Below are positions 52,301-61,062 of a DNA stretch of 64,000 nt, piece after piece. The translations under genes were made by a program, and so were the position numbers. Below the pieces are notes generated by a model. It was not told where the DNA came from. It saw nothing but the letters and a program-made list of their open reading frames with translations, and did not search any database. This DNA is from BS150m-G50 sp964517435 (lineage in GTDB: Bacteria > CAIWAD01 > BS150m-G50). Within the stretch, counting starts at the first letter, position 1, and each line of letters opens with the position of its first letter. The stretch lies in the NCBI GenBank assembly GCA_964517435.1, contig CAZFEC010000001.1, positions 124,001 to 188,000 of the forward strand. The letters are read 5' to 3'.

Positions 52301-53710
52301 TTAGTCGATGCTGTAGGGATAACTGCCCCAGGGACCGGCATCCGTCAACAGCGTCGCTTCCAGCGGAAACAGATCCGGAACGGCGTTGCCGGTGACATGG
52401 ATATGGCTCTCGATCAGATCGAGGTCGGTAGTGTGCCAGTAGTTGTATTGAAAATCAAGCGACATCGGGTTCGGATCGTGACTGACCACGGTGACGATCG
52501 GATTGAGGATGTTGCCCTCCATCAGGTTGTTTTCCTGGACGTAGAGCAGCGGCTCGGCGGTCAGCTGCAGGCGGATGTCCAGGAGAGCGGTGGCATGGAA
52601 GGTGTTGCGAGCGATGGCCAGGCTGTCCGGGGTTTCCAACCGCATTGTTTCCCAGGTCGAACCGTTGAATACATTCTGGAGAACGGTGCCGCGACACTGT
52701 GCCTTGATGTCGAGCGCCCGGTAGCAGGATTCGAACCAGTTGTTCGCCAGTTGCAGACCGCAGCCGTTTGCCGTCTGCACACCGCACTCCGACAGCAGGA
52801 GCAGAATCGAACCTTCCAGGCTCAGGGTTCCGGCGCGGAGCACCGCGGCACTGCTGTTATAAGAGAAGCGCAGGTTGGTCAGCTGGAAATCCCCTTCCCC
52901 GGCGACCCCGCAGCCGTTGTCGACGAACAGGCAGTGGGTGAGGGAAACGCTGCCGGCGTCGCTGAAAACCAGCGCGGTATCGGCATGCATGAAGAGTGCC
53001 CGGTCCAGCTGGAAAGGTTCAAGCGGTTGCTGCAGACGGATGCCGCTCCACTGCGGATCGCCGACGATCTCCTCACGGCCGAGAAAGAGCACCGGTTGCC
53101 CCGCGCTGCTGGAGATGCGCAGCCCGCCACCAGCAACCGTGATGCCGCATCCGGGTGCGAAACGGAATTGCGAACCCTCCCCGATCGTCAACAGGGCGCC
53201 CTCGCCGACAACGATGTCGGCGGTTACCTCGTAGATATTCGTGGTCAGCGTCGTGTCGGCCAGCAGGTTCAGACCATCCAGCAGAGCGCCGCTGCGGATC
53301 CGGATCACATGGTCCTCGTTTTCCTGCCTCATCAGGAACCGCTGGGTGGGAATCGTATTGCCCTCCACCCAGAGCACATAGTCGGCGGGAACGAGGGAGG
53401 TGAAGATGAGTTCGTTGTTGTCCGGCTCTGCCGTAATCGCGCCCTCGAAGTCGCTCAGCAGCGCCGGCAGGGTCACCAGTTCCTCCGCCGGTCCGATGCC
53501 GGGGTAGATGGCGCGGATATTGTCCAGCACCGGTTCGCCCGGGTACTCGAAGAGGTAGTAGTGCAGCTGGTTAAGATTGACTCCCGTGTCGCACTGCAGG
53601 GTGATCGTCAAGTCGAAGAGCGTATCAGTCTCGTCGGTAGAGCCAGTGTGACAACCGCTGAACAGTAGCAGAGCTCCGACCAGCAGGCCGCCGGTAACGA
53701 TGCGATCCAT
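52301..53710 (-). CDS. Lipoprotein with right-handed beta-helix
   Basis: 469 residues. Lipoprotein signal ending LLLFSGC with C20. After about residue 150 the sequence runs in short turns of hydrophobic strands with asparagine-rich corners (ALLTIGEGSQFRFAPGCGITV, SLTHCLFVDNGCGVAGEG, FQLTNLRFSYNSSAAVLRAG), the look of parallel beta-helix proteins that bind or cut polysaccharides. No catalytic motif is evident. It resembles in style the protein at 63200. The start ATG lies 30 bases after GGAGG-like sequence in the divergent region shared with archease. Confidence 0.78.
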   Translation of the reverse strand: MDRIVTGGLLVGALLLFSGCHTGSTDETDTLFDLTITLQCDTGVNLNQLHYYLFEYPGEPVLDNIRAIYPGIGPAEELVTLPALLSDFEGAITAEPDNNELIFTSLVPADYVLWVEGNTIPTQRFLMRQENEDHVIRIRSGALLDGLNLLADTTLTTNIYEVTADIVVGEGALLTIGEGSQFRFAPGCGITVAGGGLRISSSAGQPVLFLGREEIVGDPQWSGIRLQQPLEPFQLDRALFMHADTALVFSDAGSVSLTHCLFVDNGCGVAGEGDFQLTNLRFSYNSSAAVLRAGTLSLEGSILLLLSECGVQTANGCGLQLANNWFESCYRALDIKAQCRGTVLQNVFNGSTWETMRLETPDSLAIARNTFHATALLDIRLQLTAEPLLYVQENNLMEGNILNPIVTVVSHDPNPMSLDFQYNYWHTTDLDLIESHIHVTGNAVPDLFPLEATLLTDAGPWGSYPYSID

Positions 53711-53744
53711 ATTGCCTCCCGAATTCGTCGTCGATCCCGCCTGG

Positions 53745-53762
53745 GGCGATTGTGTAATCGCC
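53745..53762. promoter_or_regulatory. Perfect palindrome between divergent genes
   Basis: GGCGATT, loop GTGT, AATCGCC, located 35 bases before the lipoprotein start and 130 before archease. Its size and site fit an operator for a dimeric regulator, or a short hairpin in a leader. Function unknown. Confidence 0.35.
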
Positions 53763-53892
53763 GGCTGAGGAATTGCTTCGTATGCTAAACATTAAGTGAT
53801 TAATTTGCAAAGTATTCACAGCGAGCCGCGTGATCCGTCACCGGCAGAGGGGCTTGCTGTCGTTTTAGCCATTGGACTACCGGAAGCTGGTT

Positions 53893-54312
53893 ATGGTTGC
53901 ATTCAGGATTCTCGATCACAGCAGCGATATCGGTCTGGAATTGACGGCACCCACGCTGCCGGAACTATTTCAACAGGCCGCTCTCGGTTTCTACAGCGTA
54001 TTGCTGGTCAATCCCGACTCCGTACGCAACCGGTTGTCGAGGGAGTTCGAACTCCGGGGCGACGACCGGGAAGAGCTGCTGGTCGATTGGCTGGCGGAAT
54101 TGAATTACCGTTTCAGCGTCGACGGCGAGCTGTACAGTCAGTTCGAATTGACGGTTGCTGACACACGTTTGCAGGCGCACTTGCGGGGGGAACGGTTCGA
54201 CATGAAGCGCCACGCCTGCGCGCGGGAAATCAAAGCGATCACCTACCACCAGCTGTCTCTCAAACCGGCAGCGACCGGCGGCTGGACGGCACGCGTTATT
54301 TTCGACATCTGA
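53893..54312 (+). CDS. Archease, activator of RtcB
   Basis: 139 residues. Small protein that speeds guanylylation and turnover of the RNA ligase RtcB (established for archaeal and human proteins). The start RILDHSSDIGLELTAPTLPELFQQAALGFYSVL and the end of the protein (ITYHQLSLKPAATGGWTARVIFDI) match the family. GGAAG lies 6 bases before the ATG at 53893; a TTG at 53872 would add 7 residues. Immediately upstream of rtcB. Confidence 0.92.
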   Translation: MVAFRILDHSSDIGLELTAPTLPELFQQAALGFYSVLLVNPDSVRNRLSREFELRGDDREELLVDWLAELNYRFSVDGELYSQFELTVADTRLQAHLRGERFDMKRHACAREIKAITYHQLSLKPAATGGWTARVIFDI

Positions 54313-54346
54313 ATCCGCCACCGGGTGGGGAACGGGAGCATGACTG

Positions 54347-55798
54347 ATGAGCGCTGACCGAAACCTGGAACTGCGCAGGTTGTCCCCGGGCGTCTGGGAG
54401 CTGCCGCAGCGCGGCCGCATGCGGGTACCGGGTCACATTTACGCTGCCGCTTCCATGCTGGATACGATCCGACGGGACAACGCGCTGGAGCAGGTTGCCA
54501 ACGTGGCCACGCTGCCCGGCATTCTCAAAGCCGCTATCGCCATGCCGGACATCCACTGGGGCTACGGTTTCCCGATCGGAGGCGTCGCGGCATTCTCGCT
54601 TTCGGAAGGGATCATCTCGCCGGGCGGTGTCGGCTATGACATCAACTGCGGCGTGCGGTTGCTGACCAGCCGGTTGCAGGTGGAGGAGGTGCGCCCCCTG
54701 CTCCCCCAACTGCTGCAGACGCTCTACGCAAGGGTGCCGGCCGGGGTGGGCGGCACCGGCCCGCTGATCCTCAAGGCTCCCGAATTGAAACGGGCGCTGC
54801 AGGGCGGTGCCGGCTGGGCGGTTGAACAGGGATACGGCAGCGAGCACGATCTGCCGCGTATCGAGGAGAACGGCTGCATCAGTGGAGCCGATCCCGCCGT
54901 GATCAGCGAACGGGCGCTGGCGCGAGGGCGACCGCAGCTGGGCACCCTGGGCAGTGGCAATCATTTCGTCGAGATCGGTTACGTCGACCAGCTGTTCGAC
55001 CGGCAACTGGCGGAGCGACTCGGCCTGCCCCTGGGGCGGGTGACGGTAACCATTCACTCCGGATCGCGGGGACTGGGGCACCAGGTCTGCGAGGACAGCA
55101 TCCGGGAGATGCTGCGGGCGAGCGAGAAATACGGTATCTACCTGCCCGATCGCCAACTCTGCTGCGCACCGCTGAGTTCACCAGAGGGCGAACGTTATTT
55201 CGCCGCGATGAACTGCGCGGTGAACTTCGGCTTCGCCAACCGACAGTTGCTCACGCACCAGGTGCGGGAGGCGGTGAGCCAGGTTCTGCCGGGAACCGAT
55301 GCCGGCAGCGTGCTTTCCGTCGTCTACGAGGTCTCACATAATATCGCCAAAATCGAGCGACACACGGTGAACGGTAAGCGGCAGCCGGTCTGCGTGCACC
55401 GTAAGGGGGCGACGCGCGCCTTCGGTCCGGGGCACTCCGCCCTGCCGCCCGAGTTGCGGGACTGCGGCCAGCCGGTGCTGATACCGGGCGATATGGGACG
55501 CTATTCCTGGGTGATGGTCGGTACCAAACAGGCTGAGATGGCGACTTTCGGTTCCGCCTGCCACGGCGCCGGGCGCGTGTTGAGTCGCCGCCAGGCGATC
55601 AAGAAGGCGAGGGGCCGTTCCATCAGCGACGAGCTGGCGGCGGACGGCATCCTGCTGAAGGCCCGGAGCGGCGCTACCATCGCCGAGGAGATGCCGGCGG
55701 CCTACAAGGATGTCGCGATAGTCGCCGGCGCGGTCGAAGAGGCGCAAATCGCCCGCAGCGTGGCGCGTTTGCGGCCGCTGGCGGTACTGAAGGGATAA
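54347..55798 (+). CDS. rtcB: RNA-splicing ligase RtcB
   Basis: 483 residues. GTP- and manganese-dependent ligase joining 2',3'-cyclic phosphate or 3'-phosphate and 5'-OH RNA ends, used in tRNA splicing or RNA repair. Seen: ATLPGILKAAIAMPDIHWGYGFPIGGV, GGVGYDINCGVRLL with metal D and C, GSGNHFVEIGYV, HSGSRGLGHQ, HRKGATRAFGPG, and FGSACHGAGRVLSR with the histidine that takes GMP. GGGAG precedes the ATG by 8 bases. The stop lies two bases from the convergent SHOCT-like gene, so the 3' ends may overlap. Confidence 0.97.
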   Translation: MSADRNLELRRLSPGVWELPQRGRMRVPGHIYAAASMLDTIRRDNALEQVANVATLPGILKAAIAMPDIHWGYGFPIGGVAAFSLSEGIISPGGVGYDINCGVRLLTSRLQVEEVRPLLPQLLQTLYARVPAGVGGTGPLILKAPELKRALQGGAGWAVEQGYGSEHDLPRIEENGCISGADPAVISERALARGRPQLGTLGSGNHFVEIGYVDQLFDRQLAERLGLPLGRVTVTIHSGSRGLGHQVCEDSIREMLRASEKYGIYLPDRQLCCAPLSSPEGERYFAAMNCAVNFGFANRQLLTHQVREAVSQVLPGTDAGSVLSVVYEVSHNIAKIERHTVNGKRQPVCVHRKGATRAFGPGHSALPPELRDCGQPVLIPGDMGRYSWVMVGTKQAEMATFGSACHGAGRVLSRRQAIKKARGRSISDELAADGILLKARSGATIAEEMPAAYKDVAIVAGAVEEAQIARSVARLRPLAVLKG

Positions 55799-55800
55799 TT

Positions 55801-56184
55801 TCAGTCTACGTAGATGCGGACCTTGGTGTCTTCATCATCCACTTCGACCAGATTACCCTCAACGCCGTTCTTAACCGCGTCAAAGATTTCGTCCAGGTTG
55901 ATCTTCTGCCCCGCGACATCCACCACATCGTGCGGCACAAAACGCATACCGAACTTCGCCAGCGAGAAGGGAATGTGGATGTTGACCTTCTTCTTGCCGT
56001 CCTCGATCACCTCGATATGAATCATCCGCGGCTTCCTAAAGACGCCCCGCCGCCTGGCCGGCATTGTTTCGGCACAGCATTCATCCTGGTTGGCGTTCAA
56101 TGCGTCCAATATCTGCTGCGCCTCTTCGACGCTGAGCTTTCCTTCCGCCAGCATCTCCAGCACCTGTTTTCGCTCATTCTCCAT
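55801..56184 (-). CDS. SHOCT-like domain protein
   Basis: 127 residues from the ATG at 56184, which has AAGGAG 6 bases upstream. N-terminal KQVLEMLAEGKLSVEEAQQILDAL is a SHOCT-like two-helix module as found in YvlB/LiaX-type proteins; a linker with CCAET and basic RRRGVFRKPRM follows, then IHIEVIEDGKKKVNIHIPFSLAKFGMRFVP, a beta-strand unit often paired with such modules. No membrane segment. Encoded right after the DUF2089 regulator, probably co-translated, and likely works with it. Confidence 0.78.
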   Translation of the reverse strand: MENERKQVLEMLAEGKLSVEEAQQILDALNANQDECCAETMPARRRGVFRKPRMIHIEVIEDGKKKVNIHIPFSLAKFGMRFVPHDVVDVAGQKINLDEIFDAVKNGVEGNLVEVDDEDTKVRIYVD

Positions 56185-56195
56185 CGGTTGCTCCT

Positions 56196-56567
56196 TCAAG
56201 CTTGCTCGCCGCGCAGACGGCGCAACGCCTCCTGCGCATCGATTTCACCCGTCCGCAGCTGGGCCAGGACTTTGTTTTCTTCACCGGTTACTGTGGTTTC
56301 CTCCACTTCAACCTCCTGCCCCAGCTGACTGACTACGCGTTGCAGCCGTGACTTGACGGTCGGATAGGATATCCCCAGCCGTTTCTCAACCTGCTTGATA
56401 TTGCCGCCGCAGACGAGGAAAGTGATAACGAAATCGACCTCCTCCTCCCCCAGCACATTGAAGGCACCGGGCGGAAAGCGTCCGCTGACAGTGGTATCGC
56501 AGGCTTCGCACGTGTAGCTGCTGATGATCAGCCGGGAATCACAGACCGGGCATCTTCCACTGAACAT
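56196..56567 (-). CDS. DUF2089-family putative transcriptional regulator
   Basis: 123 residues. C6-x2-C9 and C20-x2-C23 form a zinc ribbon, followed by a helix-turn-helix (VCGGNIKQVEKRLGISYPTVKSRLQRVV, residues 53-80) like the sigma-4 type, and a C-terminal ALRTGEIDAQEALRRLRG helix that mirrors the first helix pair of its SHOCT-like neighbour. It carries a good promoter and AAAGGAGG just before the ATG. Role as regulator is inferred from the fold. Confidence 0.85.
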   Translation of the reverse strand: MFSGRCPVCDSRLIISSYTCEACDTTVSGRFPPGAFNVLGEEEVDFVITFLVCGGNIKQVEKRLGISYPTVKSRLQRVVSQLGQEVEVEETTVTGEENKVLAQLRTGEIDAQEALRRLRGEQA

Positions 56568-56587
56568 GAGACCTCCTTTCTCAGGAT

Positions 56588-56615
56588 AATTTACTCTTAC
56601 AATTAATTATGTCAA
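56588..56615 (-). promoter_or_regulatory. Sigma-70 promoter of the DUF2089 operon
   Basis: Minus strand TTGACA (56610-56615), 16 bases, TAAATT (56588-56593), inside an AT-rich stretch. Transcription would start near 56581, leaving a leader of about 14 bases that contains AAAGGAGG. Confidence 0.7.
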
Positions 56616-56757
56616 GGTATTTCTCTATAAGTATTGATTATCTTAATATTCGACGTTGATATACTTAAATGAAGCGTGTTGGTGTCGTCAGATCTTCAGG
56701 ATGCCGCAGCGAGGGGATGTGAGAATGATGGTGGAGGTTGGTGAAGGTGGGGCAGGA

Positions 56758-58842
56758 TCAGAGACGCCAGCGGAGTTGCAGATGGAGAGTCCGCAATGGC
56801 TCGACCTGTCGTTCCAGACGCTGCAGATTCTGATTGAAGAGATTGTCGATCCGTATCAGCAGCTCGCCTCGCGACAGATGCCTGCCGAGGGATGCGGAGG
56901 TCAGCAGGTAGGGTTCCAGGTCCCGCCAGCCGAGGGAGAGGTGAGAGGTGTTGGATTCCATCGTATACTGGCGGCTGCCAAACTGCAGGGTAATGTCGCC
57001 GAAATAGGGATCCCGCCTGCCGGACCAGCGCAGGAAACCGGCGACCAGTTGTCGCGACGGGAGGATGTACCCCTGATTGATGTCCCCCGGTGTGGTGTTG
57101 CGGGGATCGAGCAGCTGCAGACTGCCGTTCAATTCCCAACGGCGGAAAACCGTGTGAAAGCGGCTGAAGAGGGTCAGCGACTGGATGCGGGCGCGGTCCA
57201 GGTTCACGGGACGGTAGATGTTACCGTTGCCCCGTTGCCAGCGAATTAGATCGCGTGCCGTCTTGTGACGGTATTCCACCTGCCACAACCAGCGCTCTCC
57301 ATTCTGCAGCCAGCCGCAACGTAATTCGACGAAACGCTCCGGCAACAGATCGGGATTGCCCCGCACCTGGAAGACTTCCAGGGGGAACTGCACCAAGAAG
57401 GCGGGGAAATGCAGACCTTGCTCGACGCTGATCTGTATACTGCCGCGGCCGTGGCTGCTGCTGGTGCGCACCGCCAGCAGCGGATCCAACCGGCGTTGCG
57501 GCGCGAGTACCGCGGTAGCGCCTCCCTCCAGTTCCACCGCTGGGAAGTGGGTCCAATCCGGCAGCAGGAAGGTTGCGCCTCCCCGCAGCAGGCGCCGGCT
57601 GCCGCGCCGTCCCGGCACCGTCCCGGTCCGGTCGCGGGAGCGGTAGGTATGGTCCACTGCGGCCAGCCGCAGGCGCCAGTTGTCCAGCTCCGTTTCCCAG
57701 CCGGCACCACTGTCGTAGTAATCATAACTGGAGGCGATATGGGTCGGGTCCGCTGCGCCGGGCGCGGCGTCATAGTGCAGCGAGTTGGCATGGCAGTAGA
57801 GCTGAAGCCGCTGCCGGTCTTCCCGCCGGGTTCCGCTCAACATCACTCGCTCCTGCCGGCGGCGCAGGTCCGCGCTCCCCTGCGCGTCGATCAGAGGAGG
57901 AATGCCCCGCTCACTCCAGCTGCAGGACAGACGCACCCGGTATGGGCGCCGGGACCAGCTTCCGACGCTGCTCAGCTGTTGACGATCGTTGTTATGCTGC
58001 CGGTAGAGCCGGTTGTCGCGGACCGGATCGCGGAAAGGATAAGCGCCGCTGGTCAGGAAACCGTCCCCGCTCAGCGCCAGCCGCTCCCAACCGCGGTTGA
58101 ATCCGAGCGAGAGCGAAAGCTGGGAGGATAGCGAAGCCTGAACCGCGTCCGGCAGCGGTTGTTCCGCTGTGATGAAGTTGACCATACCGCCGCCACTGCT
58201 GCCGAAAAGCGTCTGTCCGGCACCGGCGACCACCTCCAGCGTGCGGCTGTCCCTTAGCGGTACAATGCTCAGGTCGACCGCTTCGCTGCCGCCTGGATTC
58301 AGGGGTACGCCGTCGATGCAGATCAGCACCTGTTCCGGCGGACAGCCATCCAGCGAGACGGTGACGGAGCCGCCGTTCCGGCGCACCTGCAGCCCCGGAA
58401 ACTCTTCCAGCGCCCGGCAGATCGCCTCCAGGTCGCCGCTTGCCGCCAGTTGTTGGCGCCAGAGCGGCCGGCCGTGGAACAGCGTGAAGGTGCTGCGGGC
58501 AGTCGCAACCTCGAGCGTATCACCCGCCCAGATCCGTACCTGGAGTTCGAGTACCAGTTGAGGGTTCTGGAAGGCGGACACCGGCAACTGGCGGAGGATC
58601 AATTCCTCGTAACCGATGTGGTTGACGACGATCGTGTAAACCCCGTCCGGAACGGTGGTCAGTCGAAAACGGCCGGCGGGATCACTGCTGGTGCCCAGCC
58701 CCAGTTCCGGAATCCGGATCGCCGCCCCTTCCACGGCACCTCCGCTGCCGGCGTCGATGATCCGGCCGCTGAGGTCGCCGGCCGCCGGACAAACGACGGC
58801 GGTTGTCAGGACCAGCATCATTAGACAGAGGGATCGCAGCAT
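56758..58842 (-). CDS. TonB-dependent receptor with carboxypeptidase-like N-terminal domain
   Basis: 694 residues. Signal peptide (MLRSLCLMMLVLTTAVVCPA), then a CarboxypepD_reg-like domain (LSGRIIDAGSGGAVEGAAIRI, IVVNHIGYEELILRQLPVS, residues 24-105), a plug domain with LQVRRNGGSVTVSLDGCPPEQVLICIDGVPLN and FGSSGGGMVNFITAEQ, and a beta-barrel to the end (LHLQLRWRL). TonB-linked outer-membrane uptake of an unknown ligand. The C-terminus lacks the usual aromatic last residue. Repeat copy C starts 11 bases upstream of the ATG, and no clear ribosome site is visible. Confidence 0.86.
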   Translation of the reverse strand: MLRSLCLMMLVLTTAVVCPAAGDLSGRIIDAGSGGAVEGAAIRIPELGLGTSSDPAGRFRLTTVPDGVYTIVVNHIGYEELILRQLPVSAFQNPQLVLELQVRIWAGDTLEVATARSTFTLFHGRPLWRQQLAASGDLEAICRALEEFPGLQVRRNGGSVTVSLDGCPPEQVLICIDGVPLNPGGSEAVDLSIVPLRDSRTLEVVAGAGQTLFGSSGGGMVNFITAEQPLPDAVQASLSSQLSLSLGFNRGWERLALSGDGFLTSGAYPFRDPVRDNRLYRQHNNDRQQLSSVGSWSRRPYRVRLSCSWSERGIPPLIDAQGSADLRRRQERVMLSGTRREDRQRLQLYCHANSLHYDAAPGAADPTHIASSYDYYDSGAGWETELDNWRLRLAAVDHTYRSRDRTGTVPGRRGSRRLLRGGATFLLPDWTHFPAVELEGGATAVLAPQRRLDPLLAVRTSSSHGRGSIQISVEQGLHFPAFLVQFPLEVFQVRGNPDLLPERFVELRCGWLQNGERWLWQVEYRHKTARDLIRWQRGNGNIYRPVNLDRARIQSLTLFSRFHTVFRRWELNGSLQLLDPRNTTPGDINQGYILPSRQLVAGFLRWSGRRDPYFGDITLQFGSRQYTMESNTSHLSLGWRDLEPYLLTSASLGRHLSRGELLIRIDNLFNQNLQRLERQVEPLRTLHLQLRWRL

Positions 58843-58852
58843 GCTGCAAGCT

Positions 58853-58961
58853 ATAGTATTTCCCGAAAAGATACACCCCTGCAGATCAAAACCGGTTGAG
58901 AAATACTATAAACCGATTCACGGCTGAACGTTTCAGGAGAACGTTCCTTCCGGGAATCGGT
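58853..58961 (-). repeat. Two-hairpin dispersed repeat, copy C
   Basis: 109 bp. Hairpin 1 (58853-58909) closed by ATAGTATTTC and GAAATACTAT; after AA, hairpin 2 (58912-58961) closed by ACCGATTC and GAATCGGT, with inner AACGTT/AACGTT. On the minus strand it ends CTTTTCGGGAAATACTAT, one base off copy B. The end stands 11 bases before the TonB receptor ATG, so the element forms all or most of that gene's leader or promoter. Confidence 0.85.
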
Positions 58962-59055
58962 CAAGCGGGACGATGGCGGCGGGCAAGAGAAATGGAATCG
59001 CCCGCCTGCCGGCGCGCTCAAGTAACGCAAACCGACCGCAATTGGCAGTGCGGCC

Positions 59056-61062
59056 CTACTCGATCACGGTGAAGCGCAGAACCGCCGCGTTCGATCCCCT
59101 GCCCGCCCGCAGGAAGTAAACACCTGGCGACAGCGGCTGCAGGGGCTGGAGCATCTGCCGGGCGGCGCCGTTCAGACGCAGCCGCTCCAGGTGCCGGCCG
59201 AGAATGTCATACAGCTGGAGCTCGTCCGCCGCTATACCATGCAATTCCAGTCGCAACGGCGAGCCTCGACGCACCGGATTGGTGAGCAGGCGCAGCTCCG
59301 GCTCCGGGCGGGCATCCCCGCGGAGGGAGCCGACGTCGTGATACAATGTCACGCTGCCGCGTCGGAGCACCGCCAGCTCCTCCCCGGCAAAACGCACCTG
59401 CAGGACCGGTTCCGCTCCGGCCAGCCGCTGCTCCGCCACGCAGCTGCCGGTGGCGGCATTATAGCGCAGTATGTGTACATCGCCGTCACTTCCGCCCAGT
59501 GCCAGCAGACTGCCGCGCGCATCCAGACAAACGGCGGTCACCGGCGGCGGCACCAACTCAAGCGGTTCCAGTCCGCTGTCCAGCCGGGCACACCAGAGAC
59601 CGGTGGCATTGAGCAGGAAGAGACGGTTGACGCTGAAGACGGCATCCCTGATTCCACTCGACGACGCCGTGGCGACCCGGATCAGCCGCTCACCCTCCGC
59701 CAACCGAATCAGGTCGACCTCCTGCTCACCGATGCGCAGCAGCAGGTCGCCGCAGCGACGCAGACCGGTGGCGGGAGCGGTGAAATTCAGCTCGCTCAGG
59801 ATGTGTCCCGACTCTGAGTACAGACGTACCCGCCGCGGCCAGGCAACCGCGATGCGGCTTCCGCAATCCACGCCGCTCTGTGCACCCGCCGCCAGGGCGA
59901 AGCCGTCGCCCGCTACAACCTCCCCGTCCTGGCTCCGCAGCCATCGCAGCGAGTCGGATCTGATCAGGAAGAATCCGCCTGCCGTCAAACCGGCGCTGCG
60001 GCAGGCCGGCGATTCCAGTACGACCGCGGCGCCGCCTCCCCGCAGCTGGAAAAGCCGGGTCCGATCGAGTCCCGCCAACAGCAGCCGATGATCGCGCAGG
60101 TCCAGCCGTTCACAGTCGGTATCCCCCCGCCAGATCAGCTCCGCGCCCGGCTGGGATCCGGTACGCAGCAGCCAGAGCCGTCCCGGTGCTGCCGCCAGCA
60201 ACCCGGCGTCGCAGTTGACCAGGAGTTGCGGCAATGGTCCGGCGAGCGTAAGACCGGCGGCATATCCCGGCCAGGCCAGTTCACCGGCGGGAAAACAGCG
60301 CAGCTGCCCCGTCCGGTCACAAACCCACAGTGTGTCATGTTTAACTGTGCAGGCCGCACCCTCCGGCAACGCCAGCCGCCGAGCGCCATCACGCCAGTTG
60401 ATGACTTCAATGCCGCTGGTTCCGCTGAGAGCGGCGCAAGCGCCGATGCGGTGCAAGTGCTGCCACGGCCTGTTCAGCGACAGTTGCCAGCCGGTCGCCG
60501 GTGCTTCCAGTGGCAGCACCGACATTGTGGAAGTGGAAAGTACCCAGAGGGTATCCGCCTCCACGAGCAGATCCACGGGCGGGGGGATGCCGGCGGGTTC
60601 GGTCCAGACCAGGCAGGGATGTGCAGCCGCCAGCTGATAACGGCGAAGAGTACCGGCGGCGTCGACACTGAGGAAGGCGCTGTCATCGACGGCGGTCACG
60701 CCCAGCGGTTGCGTACCATCCAGGAAACGACCGCAAATGGCCGGTGGTTGCCCCGGCGCGCAGTTGATCAGGGTAAAGCCGTCGGCGACGACGGCGAGCA
60801 CCATTTCGCCGCAACGGCAAAGGGAGGTCGGCTCCCCGCCGAGCAGGAGCGCCGACGCCGTAATATCCGGCTGCGGTTCGCGCCACGGCACCGTCAGCAG
60901 GCTGCCACCCAGTTGCAGGGCGGCGTGTCCGTGGTCGAGGCTCTCCAGCCAGTCACACTGAGGACCGGTGACTCTCACCCAGCCGGGCACCCATTCCGTT
61001 CCCCCGGCTGTCGAACCGAGCAGCAGCAACAGTATCCCCAGCCAGAAAGCCGATCTGTTCAT
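59056..61062 (-). CDS. Secreted propeller-like protein with C-terminal sorting domain
   Basis: 668 residues. Signal peptide (MNRSAFWLGILLLLLGSTAGG). The body is made of short beta-rich segments with conserved hydrophobic-W/G turns (LWVLSTSTMSVLPL, LWLLRTGSQPGAELIW, LLALGGSDGDVHILRYN), as in WD40- or quinoprotein-like propellers. The last 75 residues (TNPVRRGSPLRLEL, ELQLYDILGRHLERLRL, SPGVYFLRAG) form a type IX-secretion/FlgD-like sorting domain. AGGAGG lies 6 bases before the ATG at 61062. Function unknown; repeat copy C separates it from the TonB receptor gene. Confidence 0.75.
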   Translation of the reverse strand: MNRSAFWLGILLLLLGSTAGGTEWVPGWVRVTGPQCDWLESLDHGHAALQLGGSLLTVPWREPQPDITASALLLGGEPTSLCRCGEMVLAVVADGFTLINCAPGQPPAICGRFLDGTQPLGVTAVDDSAFLSVDAAGTLRRYQLAAAHPCLVWTEPAGIPPPVDLLVEADTLWVLSTSTMSVLPLEAPATGWQLSLNRPWQHLHRIGACAALSGTSGIEVINWRDGARRLALPEGAACTVKHDTLWVCDRTGQLRCFPAGELAWPGYAAGLTLAGPLPQLLVNCDAGLLAAAPGRLWLLRTGSQPGAELIWRGDTDCERLDLRDHRLLLAGLDRTRLFQLRGGGAAVVLESPACRSAGLTAGGFFLIRSDSLRWLRSQDGEVVAGDGFALAAGAQSGVDCGSRIAVAWPRRVRLYSESGHILSELNFTAPATGLRRCGDLLLRIGEQEVDLIRLAEGERLIRVATASSSGIRDAVFSVNRLFLLNATGLWCARLDSGLEPLELVPPPVTAVCLDARGSLLALGGSDGDVHILRYNAATGSCVAEQRLAGAEPVLQVRFAGEELAVLRRGSVTLYHDVGSLRGDARPEPELRLLTNPVRRGSPLRLELHGIAADELQLYDILGRHLERLRLNGAARQMLQPLQPLSPGVYFLRAGRGSNAAVLRFTVIE

